Shown: piece after piece, positions 26,088-33,400 of the stretch
Layout: every line of letters begins with the position of its first letter
Position numbering within the stretch: position 1 is the first letter of the stretch
Source of the DNA: Prescottella subtropica
Lineage (GTDB): Bacteria > Actinomycetota > Actinomycetes > Mycobacteriales > Mycobacteriaceae
Length of the DNA: 64,000 bases
Direction of reading: 5' to 3'
Assembly (NCBI RefSeq): GCF_005434945.1
Contig: NZ_SKCH01000001.1
Span: 310,001-374,000, forward strand
Notes under the pieces: model-generated
Seen by the model: the letters and a program-made list of their open reading frames with translations, nothing else
Database searches by the model: none
What the model was told of the DNA's origin: nothing
Program-made: the position numbers and the translations under genes

Positions 26088-26132
26088 GTCAACCGTTGGT
26101 TGACGACAGGGGATCGTCAACTTGTTGTTGAC
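26088..26132. promoter_or_regulatory. Double GTCAAC-N5-GTTGAC operator
   Basis: Two 17-bp inverted repeats with identical arms, GTCAAC-N5-GTTGAC, at 26088-26104 and 26116-26132. They start 28 bp apart. The second ends 2 bp before the ATG of the HTH/Clp-N gene, so occupied sites would cover the promoter and ribosome-binding region. The most economical binder is the product of that gene. Confidence 0.7.
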
Positions 26133-26134
26133 GT

Positions 26135-26881
26135 ATGACGAATCCGGTACCGATGTCGAATCCCGTCCGACTCGACGATCTGATCGACGCGATCAAGAAG
26201 GTGCACGTCGACGCCCTCGAACAGTTGACCGATGCGGTGCTCGCGGCCGAACATCTCGGTGAGCTGGCCGACCATCTGATCGGGCACTTCGTGGACCGGG
26301 CCCGCCGCACCGGCGCCTCGTGGACCGATATCGGCCACAGCATGGGCGTCACCAAGCAGGCTGCGCAGAAACGGTTCGTCCCGAAGGGGCCGGGGGAGCC
26401 GGCCGACCTCGATGCGAGCCAGGGATTCAGCCGGTACACGCCACGTGCCCGCAACGTGGTGATGGCCGCGCAGAACGAGGCCCGCGCAGCCGGCAACGAC
26501 ACCATCACCCCCGAGCATCTGGTGCTCGGTCTGCTCGGCGACCCGAACGCGCTCGCGGTGCGGGCTCTCGCCGTGCAGGGCATCGGCGCCGACACCGTGC
26601 GCGTCGCGACGACCGCGGTCCTCCCGCCCCGCGTCGACGCCGTCCCCGATCTCATCCCGTTCGACGCGGCCTCCCGGAAGGTCCTCGAACTGACCTTCCG
26701 GGAAGCGCTTCGCTTGGGACACAACTACATCGGTACCGAACACCTCCTGCTGGCGCTGCTCGAGCAGGAGGACGGGGCCGGGGTGCTGGCCGACGCCGGA
26801 GTCGACAAGGCCGCGACCGATGCCTTCGTCACCGAGGTGCTCTCGGCGATCGTCGCCGCGCAGGGCGAGCAGACCCGGTAG
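26135..26881 (+). CDS. HTH protein with two Clp N-terminal repeats
   Basis: 248 residues. An N-terminal helical domain contains an HTH-like WTDIGHSMGVTKQAAQKRF near 65-83. It is followed by a double Clp-N module (FSRYTPRARNVVMAAQNEAR near 95, TPEHLVLGLLGDP, then FDAASRKVLELTFREALRLG and GTEHLLLALLEQEDG). There is no AAA+ domain, so it is not an unfoldase. It may link substrate or adaptor sensing by the Clp-N part to DNA binding. The start at 26135 abuts its presumed operator, with no separate Shine-Dalgarno; ATG 26153 is an alternative. Confidence 0.8.
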   Translation: MTNPVPMSNPVRLDDLIDAIKKVHVDALEQLTDAVLAAEHLGELADHLIGHFVDRARRTGASWTDIGHSMGVTKQAAQKRFVPKGPGEPADLDASQGFSRYTPRARNVVMAAQNEARAAGNDTITPEHLVLGLLGDPNALAVRALAVQGIGADTVRVATTAVLPPRVDAVPDLIPFDAASRKVLELTFREALRLGHNYIGTEHLLLALLEQEDGAGVLADAGVDKAATDAFVTEVLSAIVAAQGEQTR

Positions 26882-26887
26882 GGAGCC

Positions 26888-28006
26888 TTACTCGGCGAAC
26901 CGCAGGATCGCGGCGGCCGGCACGTCCTCGGGGACGTCGCCGGACCGCACCGCGAGCACCTTCGCCCCGGTGAGCAGTGCCCGCCGGGCGATCTCGTCGA
27001 CGACACCGTACGCGTGGTTGCCGTCGAGTTCGGCGAGGGCGACCGTGCCGTTCTCGGGGTCGATGGTGCCCGGCACGACACCCTCGATGTCGACCAGCAG
27101 GGTGTCGATCCGGCCGAACGTGGCGGACCGGGCGACGTCGGTGATCTCGACCTGGGCGCGTCCCTTCGACCGCAGATCGTCGAACTGTGCGCGGGTGTCG
27201 GCGAGCTGCTGTGCGTAGAAGCCGTCGAGAACCTTCCGGGTGGCCTGCGCGATCTGCTCGTCGGTCATCTCCTCCGGATTGCCGGGGATGCCCTCGTCGA
27301 GCAGCTTGTGATAGTTGTTCACCGAACGGTACAGCGACGCAGTCGGTTCCGCGGCCGCCAGGATCATCGGGATGTCCCGGCCGGTGAGGACGCTGCGCAG
27401 TTCGTGGTCGATCGCGCGGACGTACTCGTGGACGCGGAGCTTGCGGCCCTCGGTGCCCTGCACCCGGCCGTGGACGCGGCCCGGTGCGGTGCGTCCCAGC
27501 GATTCGACACCGGCGTGGCTCGCGGCGTCGGCCGGTAGACCGGGCACGTGCACCGTCGACGGTGCCTGGTCGGCGGTGACCTCGATCAGCCGGACCGACC
27601 CCTCCGCGAGGGCCAGCACGAACGCGGTCTGCGGGAACGTCACCGTCCGCAGCAGCGGCTTGATGTAGAAGCGGTCGCTGACGATCGCGCACGCTCCGAG
27701 TCGATTGGGGAGCCGGTAGCGGCGCACCCTCTCCGGTGTGGCGAGCACGACGAGGGTGCGCGCCTGGTAGCGCCAGAACGCCTCGTCGTCGATCAGGTCA
27801 CCGAACGCCTTCTCCAGCGTCGCGCGTTCCTTGGGATCGGTGACCTCGTCGAGCGCGGCCTTGACCTGGTTGGTGAATTCGATGCGGCTCTTGCCCGGTT
27901 CCTGGACGTCGTCCTCGGTGGGGGTGTAGATCGAGATGCAGGTCTGGCCCTCCACCCCGGCGAGCCGACGGATCTCGGCGTGACTCGGAATATCGCTGTA
28001 GAGCAT
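26888..28006 (-). CDS. BaeRF-type (archaeo-eukaryotic release factor-like) protein
   Basis: 372 residues. The layout matches bacterial eRF1-like proteins: an N-terminal domain with ISIYTPTEDDVQEPGKSR near 24, a middle domain, and a C-terminal L7Ae-like domain ending in AVRSGDVPEDVPAAAILRFAE. Members are thought to act at the ribosome or in stress and hibernation, but no reaction is established. It is convergent with the HTH/Clp-N gene (6 bp apart). The start at 28006 has GAGG upstream. Confidence 0.7.
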   Translation of the reverse strand: MLYSDIPSHAEIRRLAGVEGQTCISIYTPTEDDVQEPGKSRIEFTNQVKAALDEVTDPKERATLEKAFGDLIDDEAFWRYQARTLVVLATPERVRRYRLPNRLGACAIVSDRFYIKPLLRTVTFPQTAFVLALAEGSVRLIEVTADQAPSTVHVPGLPADAASHAGVESLGRTAPGRVHGRVQGTEGRKLRVHEYVRAIDHELRSVLTGRDIPMILAAAEPTASLYRSVNNYHKLLDEGIPGNPEEMTDEQIAQATRKVLDGFYAQQLADTRAQFDDLRSKGRAQVEITDVARSATFGRIDTLLVDIEGVVPGTIDPENGTVALAELDGNHAYGVVDEIARRALLTGAKVLAVRSGDVPEDVPAAAILRFAE

Positions 28007-28087
28007 TCCTCGACCTCCCGGTAGTTGGTCGGTTTCAGCGTACCCACGACGGCAAGCCTCGGCAGGGTTTCGACGACCGGCCGGGAT

Positions 28088-28741
28088 TCAGCGCCCGGAC
28101 GTCAGGTCCGCCGCCGCGTCGACGGTGCGCGCGACCACGTCGCCGCGGCCGGGATCGAGTCCGTGCCGGCCGCCCTCGATCAGGATCAGCCGGTGCTCGG
28201 CGGGGACGAGTTCGAGCGCGGCCCGCATCTCGTCGGGGGTACCGAACGGGTCCCGGTCGCCGTGCACGAACACCGACGGAGTCCGCAACTGCGGCAGGTG
28301 CTCGATCCGCGACTTCTCCGGCTTCTTCGGTGGGTGCAGCGGATACGACAGCAGCACAAGGGCATCCGCGACATCCGGGCATTCGGCGGCGAGCATCGTC
28401 GACTGGCGTCCCCCGTACGAATGGCCGGCCAGGATCAGCGGCCCGTCCTCGAGCGCGCGGACCGCAGCGGCTGCCGCGACGATGCCGTCCCGATCCTGTG
28501 CCGCATGCGCCCGGTGCGGCGGACCCGACGCCCGCCGCTGCCGGAACGGCAGGTTGTACCGCAGCACCAGCAGTCCCCGCTCGGCGAACCCGGCGGCCAT
28601 GGCCCGCAACAACTCCGACGTGCAGTCCCCGCCCGCACCGTGCGTCAGAGCGACCGCACCGGCCGGGTCCCCGTCAGGCCGGTGCAGATACCCCTGCACA
28701 CCGTCGGCGTCGATGTCGAACGGTGCGCACGGAGTCTCCAT
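28088..28741 (-). CDS. Small alpha/beta hydrolase (KANL3/Tex30-like)
   Basis: 217 residues. LTHGAGGDCTS near 32-42 forms the oxyanion region, GHSYGGRQS near 107 carries the nucleophile Ser, VHGDRDPFG near 162 the acid, and GGRHGLDPGRG near 190 the His. There is no signal peptide. This dienelactone-hydrolase-like family is widespread and uncharacterised. It ends 81 bp before the BaeRF gene on the same strand and starts 15 bp after the LeuA-domain gene. Confidence 0.75.
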   Translation of the reverse strand: METPCAPFDIDADGVQGYLHRPDGDPAGAVALTHGAGGDCTSELLRAMAAGFAERGLLVLRYNLPFRQRRASGPPHRAHAAQDRDGIVAAAAAVRALEDGPLILAGHSYGGRQSTMLAAECPDVADALVLLSYPLHPPKKPEKSRIEHLPQLRTPSVFVHGDRDPFGTPDEMRAALELVPAEHRLILIEGGRHGLDPGRGDVVARTVDAAADLTSGR

Positions 28742-28756
28742 GACCGTCGAGAGTAG

Positions 28757-29236
28757 TCAGCGGTGCAGCAGGTTGGCGCCCGCGATGATCGCCGACAGCG
28801 ACGACGCGATGCCGTCGGCGTCGATCGCCGTCGCCCAGCGGCGCTGCCCGTCGTGCTCGCACAGGACGAACGTCGCGGTGCCGGCGGGCGTGGACTGCTG
28901 GTGGAACGAGAGGATCTCGAGCTGGAAACCCGCGTCGTACAGCATCGCGGTGAGTGCCGCGATCGGACCGGTCGCCGCCGCGGACGCCGACGTGATGCGG
29001 TCACCGATGCCGAGCGTCGCGGTGTAGGTGCTGCGGCCGGCACCGAGCGTGGCCGCGGTCCAGGCGCCGAGACGGACCGGGCCGCCGGTGGGGGCGAACC
29101 GCGCCGTGAACTCGGACCAGCTCAGGCCATGCGCCTGGGCGCGCAGGTCACGCGGCAGACGGGCACCGAAACGGTGGAAGAACGGATCGTCCGAGAACGA
29201 CGGAGAGGGGGCGGCGAAAGCGTGAGAGGTGCGCAT
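28757..29236 (-). CDS. Stand-alone LeuA allosteric (regulatory) domain protein
   Basis: 159 residues. Residues about 50-145 match the C-terminal regulatory domain of alpha-isopropylmalate synthase, the part that binds leucine and dimerises: PVRLGAWTAATLGAGRSTYTA, LGIGDRITSASAAATGPI, then a second half ending SSLSAIIAGANLL. The catalytic TIM barrel is absent and the N-terminal 45 residues are unlike LeuA. It may sense a branched-chain amino acid or modulate LeuA in trans; that is inference. An AGGAAG ribosome-binding site lies 10 nt upstream, inside a hairpin. See the attenuator entries. Confidence 0.75.
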   Translation of the reverse strand: MRTSHAFAAPSPSFSDDPFFHRFGARLPRDLRAQAHGLSWSEFTARFAPTGGPVRLGAWTAATLGAGRSTYTATLGIGDRITSASAAATGPIAALTAMLYDAGFQLEILSFHQQSTPAGTATFVLCEHDGQRRWATAIDADGIASSLSAIIAGANLLHR

Positions 29237-29246
29237 GATGCGAGGT

Positions 29247-29316
29247 CTTCCTGAACTGAAGGAAGGACCGACGGGAGATAGCTCGACGACCCGCAGCGAG
29301 GGGTCGGTCCGATTCA
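29247..29316 (-). promoter_or_regulatory. Candidate ribosome-mediated attenuator with competing hairpins
   Basis: Mutually exclusive stems lie between the leader ORF and the LeuA-domain gene. GGGGTC (end of leader ORF, 29322-29317) pairs with GACCCC (29305-29300). GACCC (29305-29301) can instead pair with GGGTC (29292-29288). GGACCGAC (29310-29303) can pair with GTCGGTCC (29272-29265). Finally CTTCCT (29265-29260) pairs with AGGAAG (29252-29247), which is the Shine-Dalgarno. Ribosome position on the leader would decide which forms. There is no U-tract, so control would be translational. Confidence 0.5.
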
Positions 29317-29358
29317 GACCCCGCTACGGCGGTGAACTACTACCTCGATGCGCTGCAT
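29314..29358 (-). CDS. Putative leader peptide MQRIEVVVHRRSGV
   Basis: A 14-codon ORF, Met-Gln-Arg-Ile-Glu-Val-Val-Val-His-Arg-Arg-Ser-Gly-Val, ending 78 nt before the LeuA-domain gene. The three Val codons are GTA GTA GTT, unusual in this GC-rich DNA, and Ile precedes them, so scarcity of branched-chain aminoacyl-tRNA would stall ribosomes here. There is no Shine-Dalgarno, but a good promoter places the transcript start at or within 2 nt of its ATG, so it would be translated as a leaderless message. Confidence 0.45.
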   Translation of the reverse strand: MQRIEVVVHRRSGV

Positions 29359-29366
29359 GGCCGAGA

Positions 29367-29395
29367 AGTCTAGGCGCGACTCCGGGGGCATGCAA
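29367..29395 (-). promoter_or_regulatory. Promoter of the leader/LeuA-domain unit
   Basis: TTGCAT (-35, 29395-29390) and TAGACT (-10, 29372-29367) are separated by exactly 17 bp. The -10 box ends 8 nt before the leader ATG. The promoter begins 4 bp after the stop codon of the upstream aztD-like gene. Confidence 0.6.
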
Positions 29396-29398
29396 CCG

Positions 29399-30646
29399 TC
29401 AGCCGTGGACGCCGGTGATCTCGTCCGGGGTGTGCGGCAGTTCCGCGGACGTCGTGACCTCGCCGGTCTCGATATCGACGGCATGGATCCGCTGGGTCGT
29501 CGGATCGGTGACGTACGCGGTGAAACCCTGCACGAACAGTGCCGGTCGCGGAGTCTGCCACTGCACCGGTTCGGTCCACGGGTCGACGACGGGCAGGCGT
29601 CGGAGCACCGCACCGGACGACGCGTCGAGCACGTGCAGGGCGCCGTCGGTACCGAGCACGAGCGCCTCTCCGAACGGGCCGCGGCCGAGGGACCGGAACG
29701 TGTAACTCGTCCCGAGATCCACCAGGTGCAACTCCCCGGTCACCGTGTCCGTCAGCGACACCCGCTCCGGGCGTTCGAGCTTCGCGTCTGGGTCGGTCTT
29801 GTAGTCGCCGAGCATCACCGGGGACGCCTCCGATCCGGCCTGGTTGCCGATCCGCCCGTACGGATCCGGGCTGGTGATCTTCGTGATCGCGCCGTCACGG
29901 TAGATCAGCAGGCCGTCCTGGCAGCCGAAGACGACGGCGCCGTCGGCGGCGATCGCCTCCCCGTGCACGCCCGGACACTGCTCGTTGCGGGCGATCTCGG
30001 TGCGGCCCGCGTCGTACACGACGATGCCGGTGCGGGCCGTCTCGTCGCCGAGCGTGGTGATCAGCCGGCCGTCGGGCAGTTCGACGGCGGCGCCGTGATG
30101 TGGGTGCGGGGTGGTGAACGTCGAGGTGGGCGGGACACCGTCGGCGAGTGCGGTCGGGTCGAACGATGCGATGCGCCCGGTGCCGTCGTCGAACAGCACG
30201 GTGCGTCCGGCATGACGCACGACGTGGCCCGGCTCGTCGGCGCCGAACATGATGTCGGTGAGCGTCGGTGCCGCCGTGTAGTGGTGGGCGTGGTCGCCGT
30301 GCGTCTGCGACCACGTGCCGGTGTCGAGGACCCGGAAGCCGCCTGCGGTGGAGACGATCACGTGCCGGTCGTCGCCGGCCGGGCTCAGCCGATTGAATCC
30401 GGAAAGCTCGGATTCATTTACCACCGTGAGGGTTTCGGCGTCGAGAACGAGGACGCCGCCGTCGTAGGTGACGGCCAGCCGTGGCGTCGCGGACCGGACC
30501 TGGGCGGGCGCGGTGGTCGAGGCGTCCGGGCTCGTCGTGGTGGACGTGGCGGCGTCGGTGCCCGTGCAGCCGGCGAGAAGTGCCGTGCACGCCGCGACGG
30601 ATGCGGCCAGCGTGAAACGTCGGGGGCGGGGATCGGTGCGGTTCAT
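29399..30646 (-). CDS. aztD: AztD-like zinc-binding lipoprotein
   Basis: 415 residues. The lipobox LLAGC (Cys27) makes it an exported lipoprotein. The rest is a seven-bladed-propeller type repeat protein with His clusters THGDHAHHYTAAP (near 115) and TTPHPHHGAAVELP (near 185), as in AztD, the extracytoplasmic zinc chaperone that loads the ABC binding protein AztC. Transporter genes aztABC are not next to it here. A Zur-box-like palindrome lies 21 bp upstream of the start, which strongly supports zinc control. Confidence 0.82.
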   Translation of the reverse strand: MNRTDPRPRRFTLAASVAACTALLAGCTGTDAATSTTTSPDASTTAPAQVRSATPRLAVTYDGGVLVLDAETLTVVNESELSGFNRLSPAGDDRHVIVSTAGGFRVLDTGTWSQTHGDHAHHYTAAPTLTDIMFGADEPGHVVRHAGRTVLFDDGTGRIASFDPTALADGVPPTSTFTTPHPHHGAAVELPDGRLITTLGDETARTGIVVYDAGRTEIARNEQCPGVHGEAIAADGAVVFGCQDGLLIYRDGAITKITSPDPYGRIGNQAGSEASPVMLGDYKTDPDAKLERPERVSLTDTVTGELHLVDLGTSYTFRSLGRGPFGEALVLGTDGALHVLDASSGAVLRRLPVVDPWTEPVQWQTPRPALFVQGFTAYVTDPTTQRIHAVDIETGEVTTSAELPHTPDEITGVHG

Positions 30647-30666
30647 GCCGCAAGGTCTATCCCTTG

Positions 30667-30683
30667 TTGAAAATGATTGTCAA
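30667..30683. promoter_or_regulatory. Zur box
   Basis: TTGAAAATGATTGTCAA, a 17-bp imperfect palindrome of the Fur/Zur type and close to the actinobacterial Zur consensus TGAAAATGATTTTCA. It is 21 bp upstream of the aztD start on the minus strand and 5 bp past the stop of the monooxygenase gene, so it can only serve aztD. Confidence 0.75.
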
Positions 30684-30687
30684 AGAC

Positions 30688-32175
30688 TTACGTATGCATC
30701 TGTGCATATCGCGCGGCACGCAGCAGTTCGAAGTCGTCGGGATCCACCCGCCGGGTCCGGCGCCGATAGCCCCACGACGACCCCGGCCACAGCGCGTGGT
30801 TGGATCCGCGCCCGTTGAGGTACCAGCTCGCGCAGCCGCCCGTGCTCCACACGCCGCGGGACAGTCGGTCGCGCAGTTCCTCATCGAACACGGACTGGAC
30901 GCCGGAACGGACGTCGAGCGCGTCGACTCCGGACGCGTCGACCAGGCGCATCGCGTCGCGCACGTACCGGATCTGCGCCTCGATCATCACGAGTACCGAC
31001 GTGTGGCCCAGCCCGGTGTTGGGTCCGGACAGCAGGAATGCGTTGGGCAGCCCGGACACCGTGATCCCGAGGTGGGTGCGGACACCGTCGCGCCGCCACC
31101 GCTCGAGCAGGCTCACGCCGCTGCGGCCGACCAGGTGCATGCGGTTCAGGGCCCCGGCCACCCGGAAGCCGGTGGCGTAGACGATCGCGTCGACCTCATG
31201 GGCGGTGCCGTCGGCGGTGACGACCGCGTCGGGCCGGATCTCGGTGATCGGATCGGTGACGAGGGTGGTGTCCGTCCGGGCGAGGGTGGGATAGAAGTCG
31301 TTCGAGCGCAGGATGCGCTTGCAGCCGATCCGGTAGCCGGGGGTGAGCGCCGCCCGCAGGCCCGGGTCGGCGACCTGCCGATGCAGATGGCGGCGGGCGC
31401 GGGCCTCGGTGACGCCGAGCAGTCTCGGATAGCGACTCAGGCCGAGCCCGAGCGCTTCGTCGGACCAGTAGGTGGCGGATCGGAAGAGCTTGTGTGCCAG
31501 CATGCTTCGACGGGAGAGTGCAGTTACGACCGGATGCTCTCGGCGCGGCAGCACCCACGCCGGGGTGCGCTGGAAGACGTGCAGGTGTGACGCCGCCTCG
31601 GCCAGCTGCGGGGCCAGTTGGATCGCGCTGGCGCCGGTGCCGATCAGCGCGACCCGCCGGCCGGTGAGGTCGACGTCGTCGCGCCATGCCGCCGCATGCA
31701 TGCTCGGTCCCTCGAACGACTCCGCACCCGGAATGCGGGGGAGTCGTGGCACATTCAGAGCGCCCGTCGCCACCACCAGGAACTGGGCGACGAACTCCCG
31801 CCCCGCGGAATCGGTGACGTGCCAGCGGCATTCGGACTCGTCCCAGTGGGCGCCGGAGACCGTGGTGCCGAACTCGATGTGGTCGCCCAACCGGTAGCGC
31901 CGCGTCAGTTCCGTGAGGTAGCCCAGGATCTCGGGCTGCGTACCGTGCGAACCCCGCCAATCGTGCCGGGGCTCGGACGAATACGAGTACAGCACCGACG
32001 GGACGTCGCACGCACACCCCGGGTAGATGTTCTGCCGCCAGGTGCCACCGACCGCGTCGGACCGTTCGAGGACCACGAAATCACGGTCCCCGCTGCGGGC
32101 CAGGTCGAGGGCCGTGCCGAGTCCGGCGAACCCGGCTCCCACGATCAACACCCGACTACGACGAACCTGTGACAC
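30688..32175 (-). CDS. Flavin monooxygenase, Baeyer-Villiger type
   Basis: 495 residues. FAD motif GAGFAGLG at 12-19, NADPH motif GTGASAIQ near 180, and the Baeyer-Villiger fingerprint F-x-G-x3-H-x3-W at about 157-167 (FEGPSMHAAAW). Such enzymes insert oxygen next to a carbonyl in ketones or cyclic/steroid ketones using NADPH and O2. A perfect TTGAAC/GTTCAA operator precedes the gene. No dedicated hydrolase is adjacent, so the substrate is open. Confidence 0.9.
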   Translation of the reverse strand: MSQVRRSRVLIVGAGFAGLGTALDLARSGDRDFVVLERSDAVGGTWRQNIYPGCACDVPSVLYSYSSEPRHDWRGSHGTQPEILGYLTELTRRYRLGDHIEFGTTVSGAHWDESECRWHVTDSAGREFVAQFLVVATGALNVPRLPRIPGAESFEGPSMHAAAWRDDVDLTGRRVALIGTGASAIQLAPQLAEAASHLHVFQRTPAWVLPRREHPVVTALSRRSMLAHKLFRSATYWSDEALGLGLSRYPRLLGVTEARARRHLHRQVADPGLRAALTPGYRIGCKRILRSNDFYPTLARTDTTLVTDPITEIRPDAVVTADGTAHEVDAIVYATGFRVAGALNRMHLVGRSGVSLLERWRRDGVRTHLGITVSGLPNAFLLSGPNTGLGHTSVLVMIEAQIRYVRDAMRLVDASGVDALDVRSGVQSVFDEELRDRLSRGVWSTGGCASWYLNGRGSNHALWPGSSWGYRRRTRRVDPDDFELLRAARYAQMHT

Positions 32176-32242
32176 GCTGCTTTTCCGATCCCTGGGAATT
32201 CCGCAGCGCTCCCCTCACTGCCCGACGCAGGTCAGTGTGCAA

Positions 32243-32259
32243 CTTGAACAGTGTTCAAG
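32243..32259. promoter_or_regulatory. TetR-type operator upstream of monooxygenase
   Basis: CTTGAAC-AGT-GTTCAAG, a perfect 7-bp-arm palindrome 68 bp before the monooxygenase start on the minus strand. No regulator gene is adjacent, so the binder is encoded elsewhere. Confidence 0.6.
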
Positions 32260-32277
32260 ACAAATCGGTGGGACGTG

Positions 32278-33285
32278 TCACGCCACCTCGTCCTCGCCAC
32301 CCGGCTGGACTTTCCGCAGGCCACGGTAAGCCTCGGCGGGACTGTGCCGGCCCGCGACGACGGCCTCCACCTCGGCCGCGATCGGCATCTCGACGGCGTA
32401 GTCGCGGGCCAGTTCCATCACCGTCGGGGCGGTCTTGACACCTTCGGCGACCTGACCGAGTTCCTCGACCGCCTGCTCGACGGTGAGCCCGCGGGCGAGC
32501 GCCTCCCCGACGCGGCGGTTGCGCGACGCCGGACTCATACACGTCGCGATCAGATCACCCACCCCGGTCAGTCCCGCGAACGTGCGCGGGTTGGCACCCA
32601 TCGCCTCCCCGAGTCGGGTCATCTCCGCCAGCCCGCGGGCCAGGACCATGGCGCGGGTGTTGTCGCCGACACCCAGGCCGTCCGCCATGCCCGACGCGAT
32701 CGCCACGATGTTCTTGAGGACGCCGCCGAGTTCGCAGCCGAGGACGTCGGTGTTGCGGTAGACGCGGAACACGGGCGACGCGAACAGCGGCTGCAGCGCG
32801 GTCGCGACGTCCTCGTCCTGCGTCGCGACGACCGCGGCCGCGGCCAGGCCGTCGGCGATCTCACGGGCGATGTTCGGCCCGGACAGCAACCCGACCGGAT
32901 GACCGGGCAGGCATTCGGAGATCACCTCGGTGGGGCGTTGCCGGGTGCCCGGTTCGAGGCCCTTCGCGAGCGACAGCACCGGCACCCACGCCCGCACCTC
33001 GTTGCAGATCAGGCTCAGTGTGGCGCGCACCGCGTGCGACGGCACCCCCACCACCAGCACGTCGGCCTCGTTCGCGGCCTCGACGATGTCGGAGGTGGCC
33101 CGCAACCCGTCCGGCAGCGCCCGGTCGCCGAGGTAGCGGCTGTTGCGGTGCTCGCGGTTGATCTCGTCGGCCGTCTCCGGGCTGCGCGACCACAACAGGG
33201 TGGGGGTGTTGCGGGCCGCGAGCCCGGCCACCGTCGTCCCCCACGAACCGGAGCCGAGCACCACGACACGTACCGGGCGGGCCAT
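32278..33285 (-). CDS. gpsA: NAD(P)-dependent glycerol-3-phosphate dehydrogenase
   Basis: 335 residues, full length. It reduces dihydroxyacetone phosphate to sn-glycerol-3-phosphate for phospholipid synthesis. Seen: Rossmann [10 protein letters not shown] at 11-20, SLAKGLE near 106, [10 protein letters not shown] near 134, and the catalytic Lys in [19 protein letters not shown] near 185. It starts at ATG 33285. The gene stands alone on the minus strand; the next plus-strand gene begins 116 bp away. Confidence 0.95.
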   Translation of the reverse strand: MARPVRVVVLGSGSWGTTVAGLAARNTPTLLWSRSPETADEINREHRNSRYLGDRALPDGLRATSDIVEAANEADVLVVGVPSHAVRATLSLICNEVRAWVPVLSLAKGLEPGTRQRPTEVISECLPGHPVGLLSGPNIAREIADGLAAAAVVATQDEDVATALQPLFASPVFRVYRNTDVLGCELGGVLKNIVAIASGMADGLGVGDNTRAMVLARGLAEMTRLGEAMGANPRTFAGLTGVGDLIATCMSPASRNRRVGEALARGLTVEQAVEELGQVAEGVKTAPTVMELARDYAVEMPIAAEVEAVVAGRHSPAEAYRGLRKVQPGGEDEVA

Positions 33286-33400
33286 CAGCGATCACCGCGT
33301 CGAACGTCGTTGCCGTCCATCGCTCCAGGTTGACACTCCGGGGCGGTTCCCGGCGCCGATTCGGCGAACTCGTCCCGCGTCCACGCGTACCGTCGGAGGC

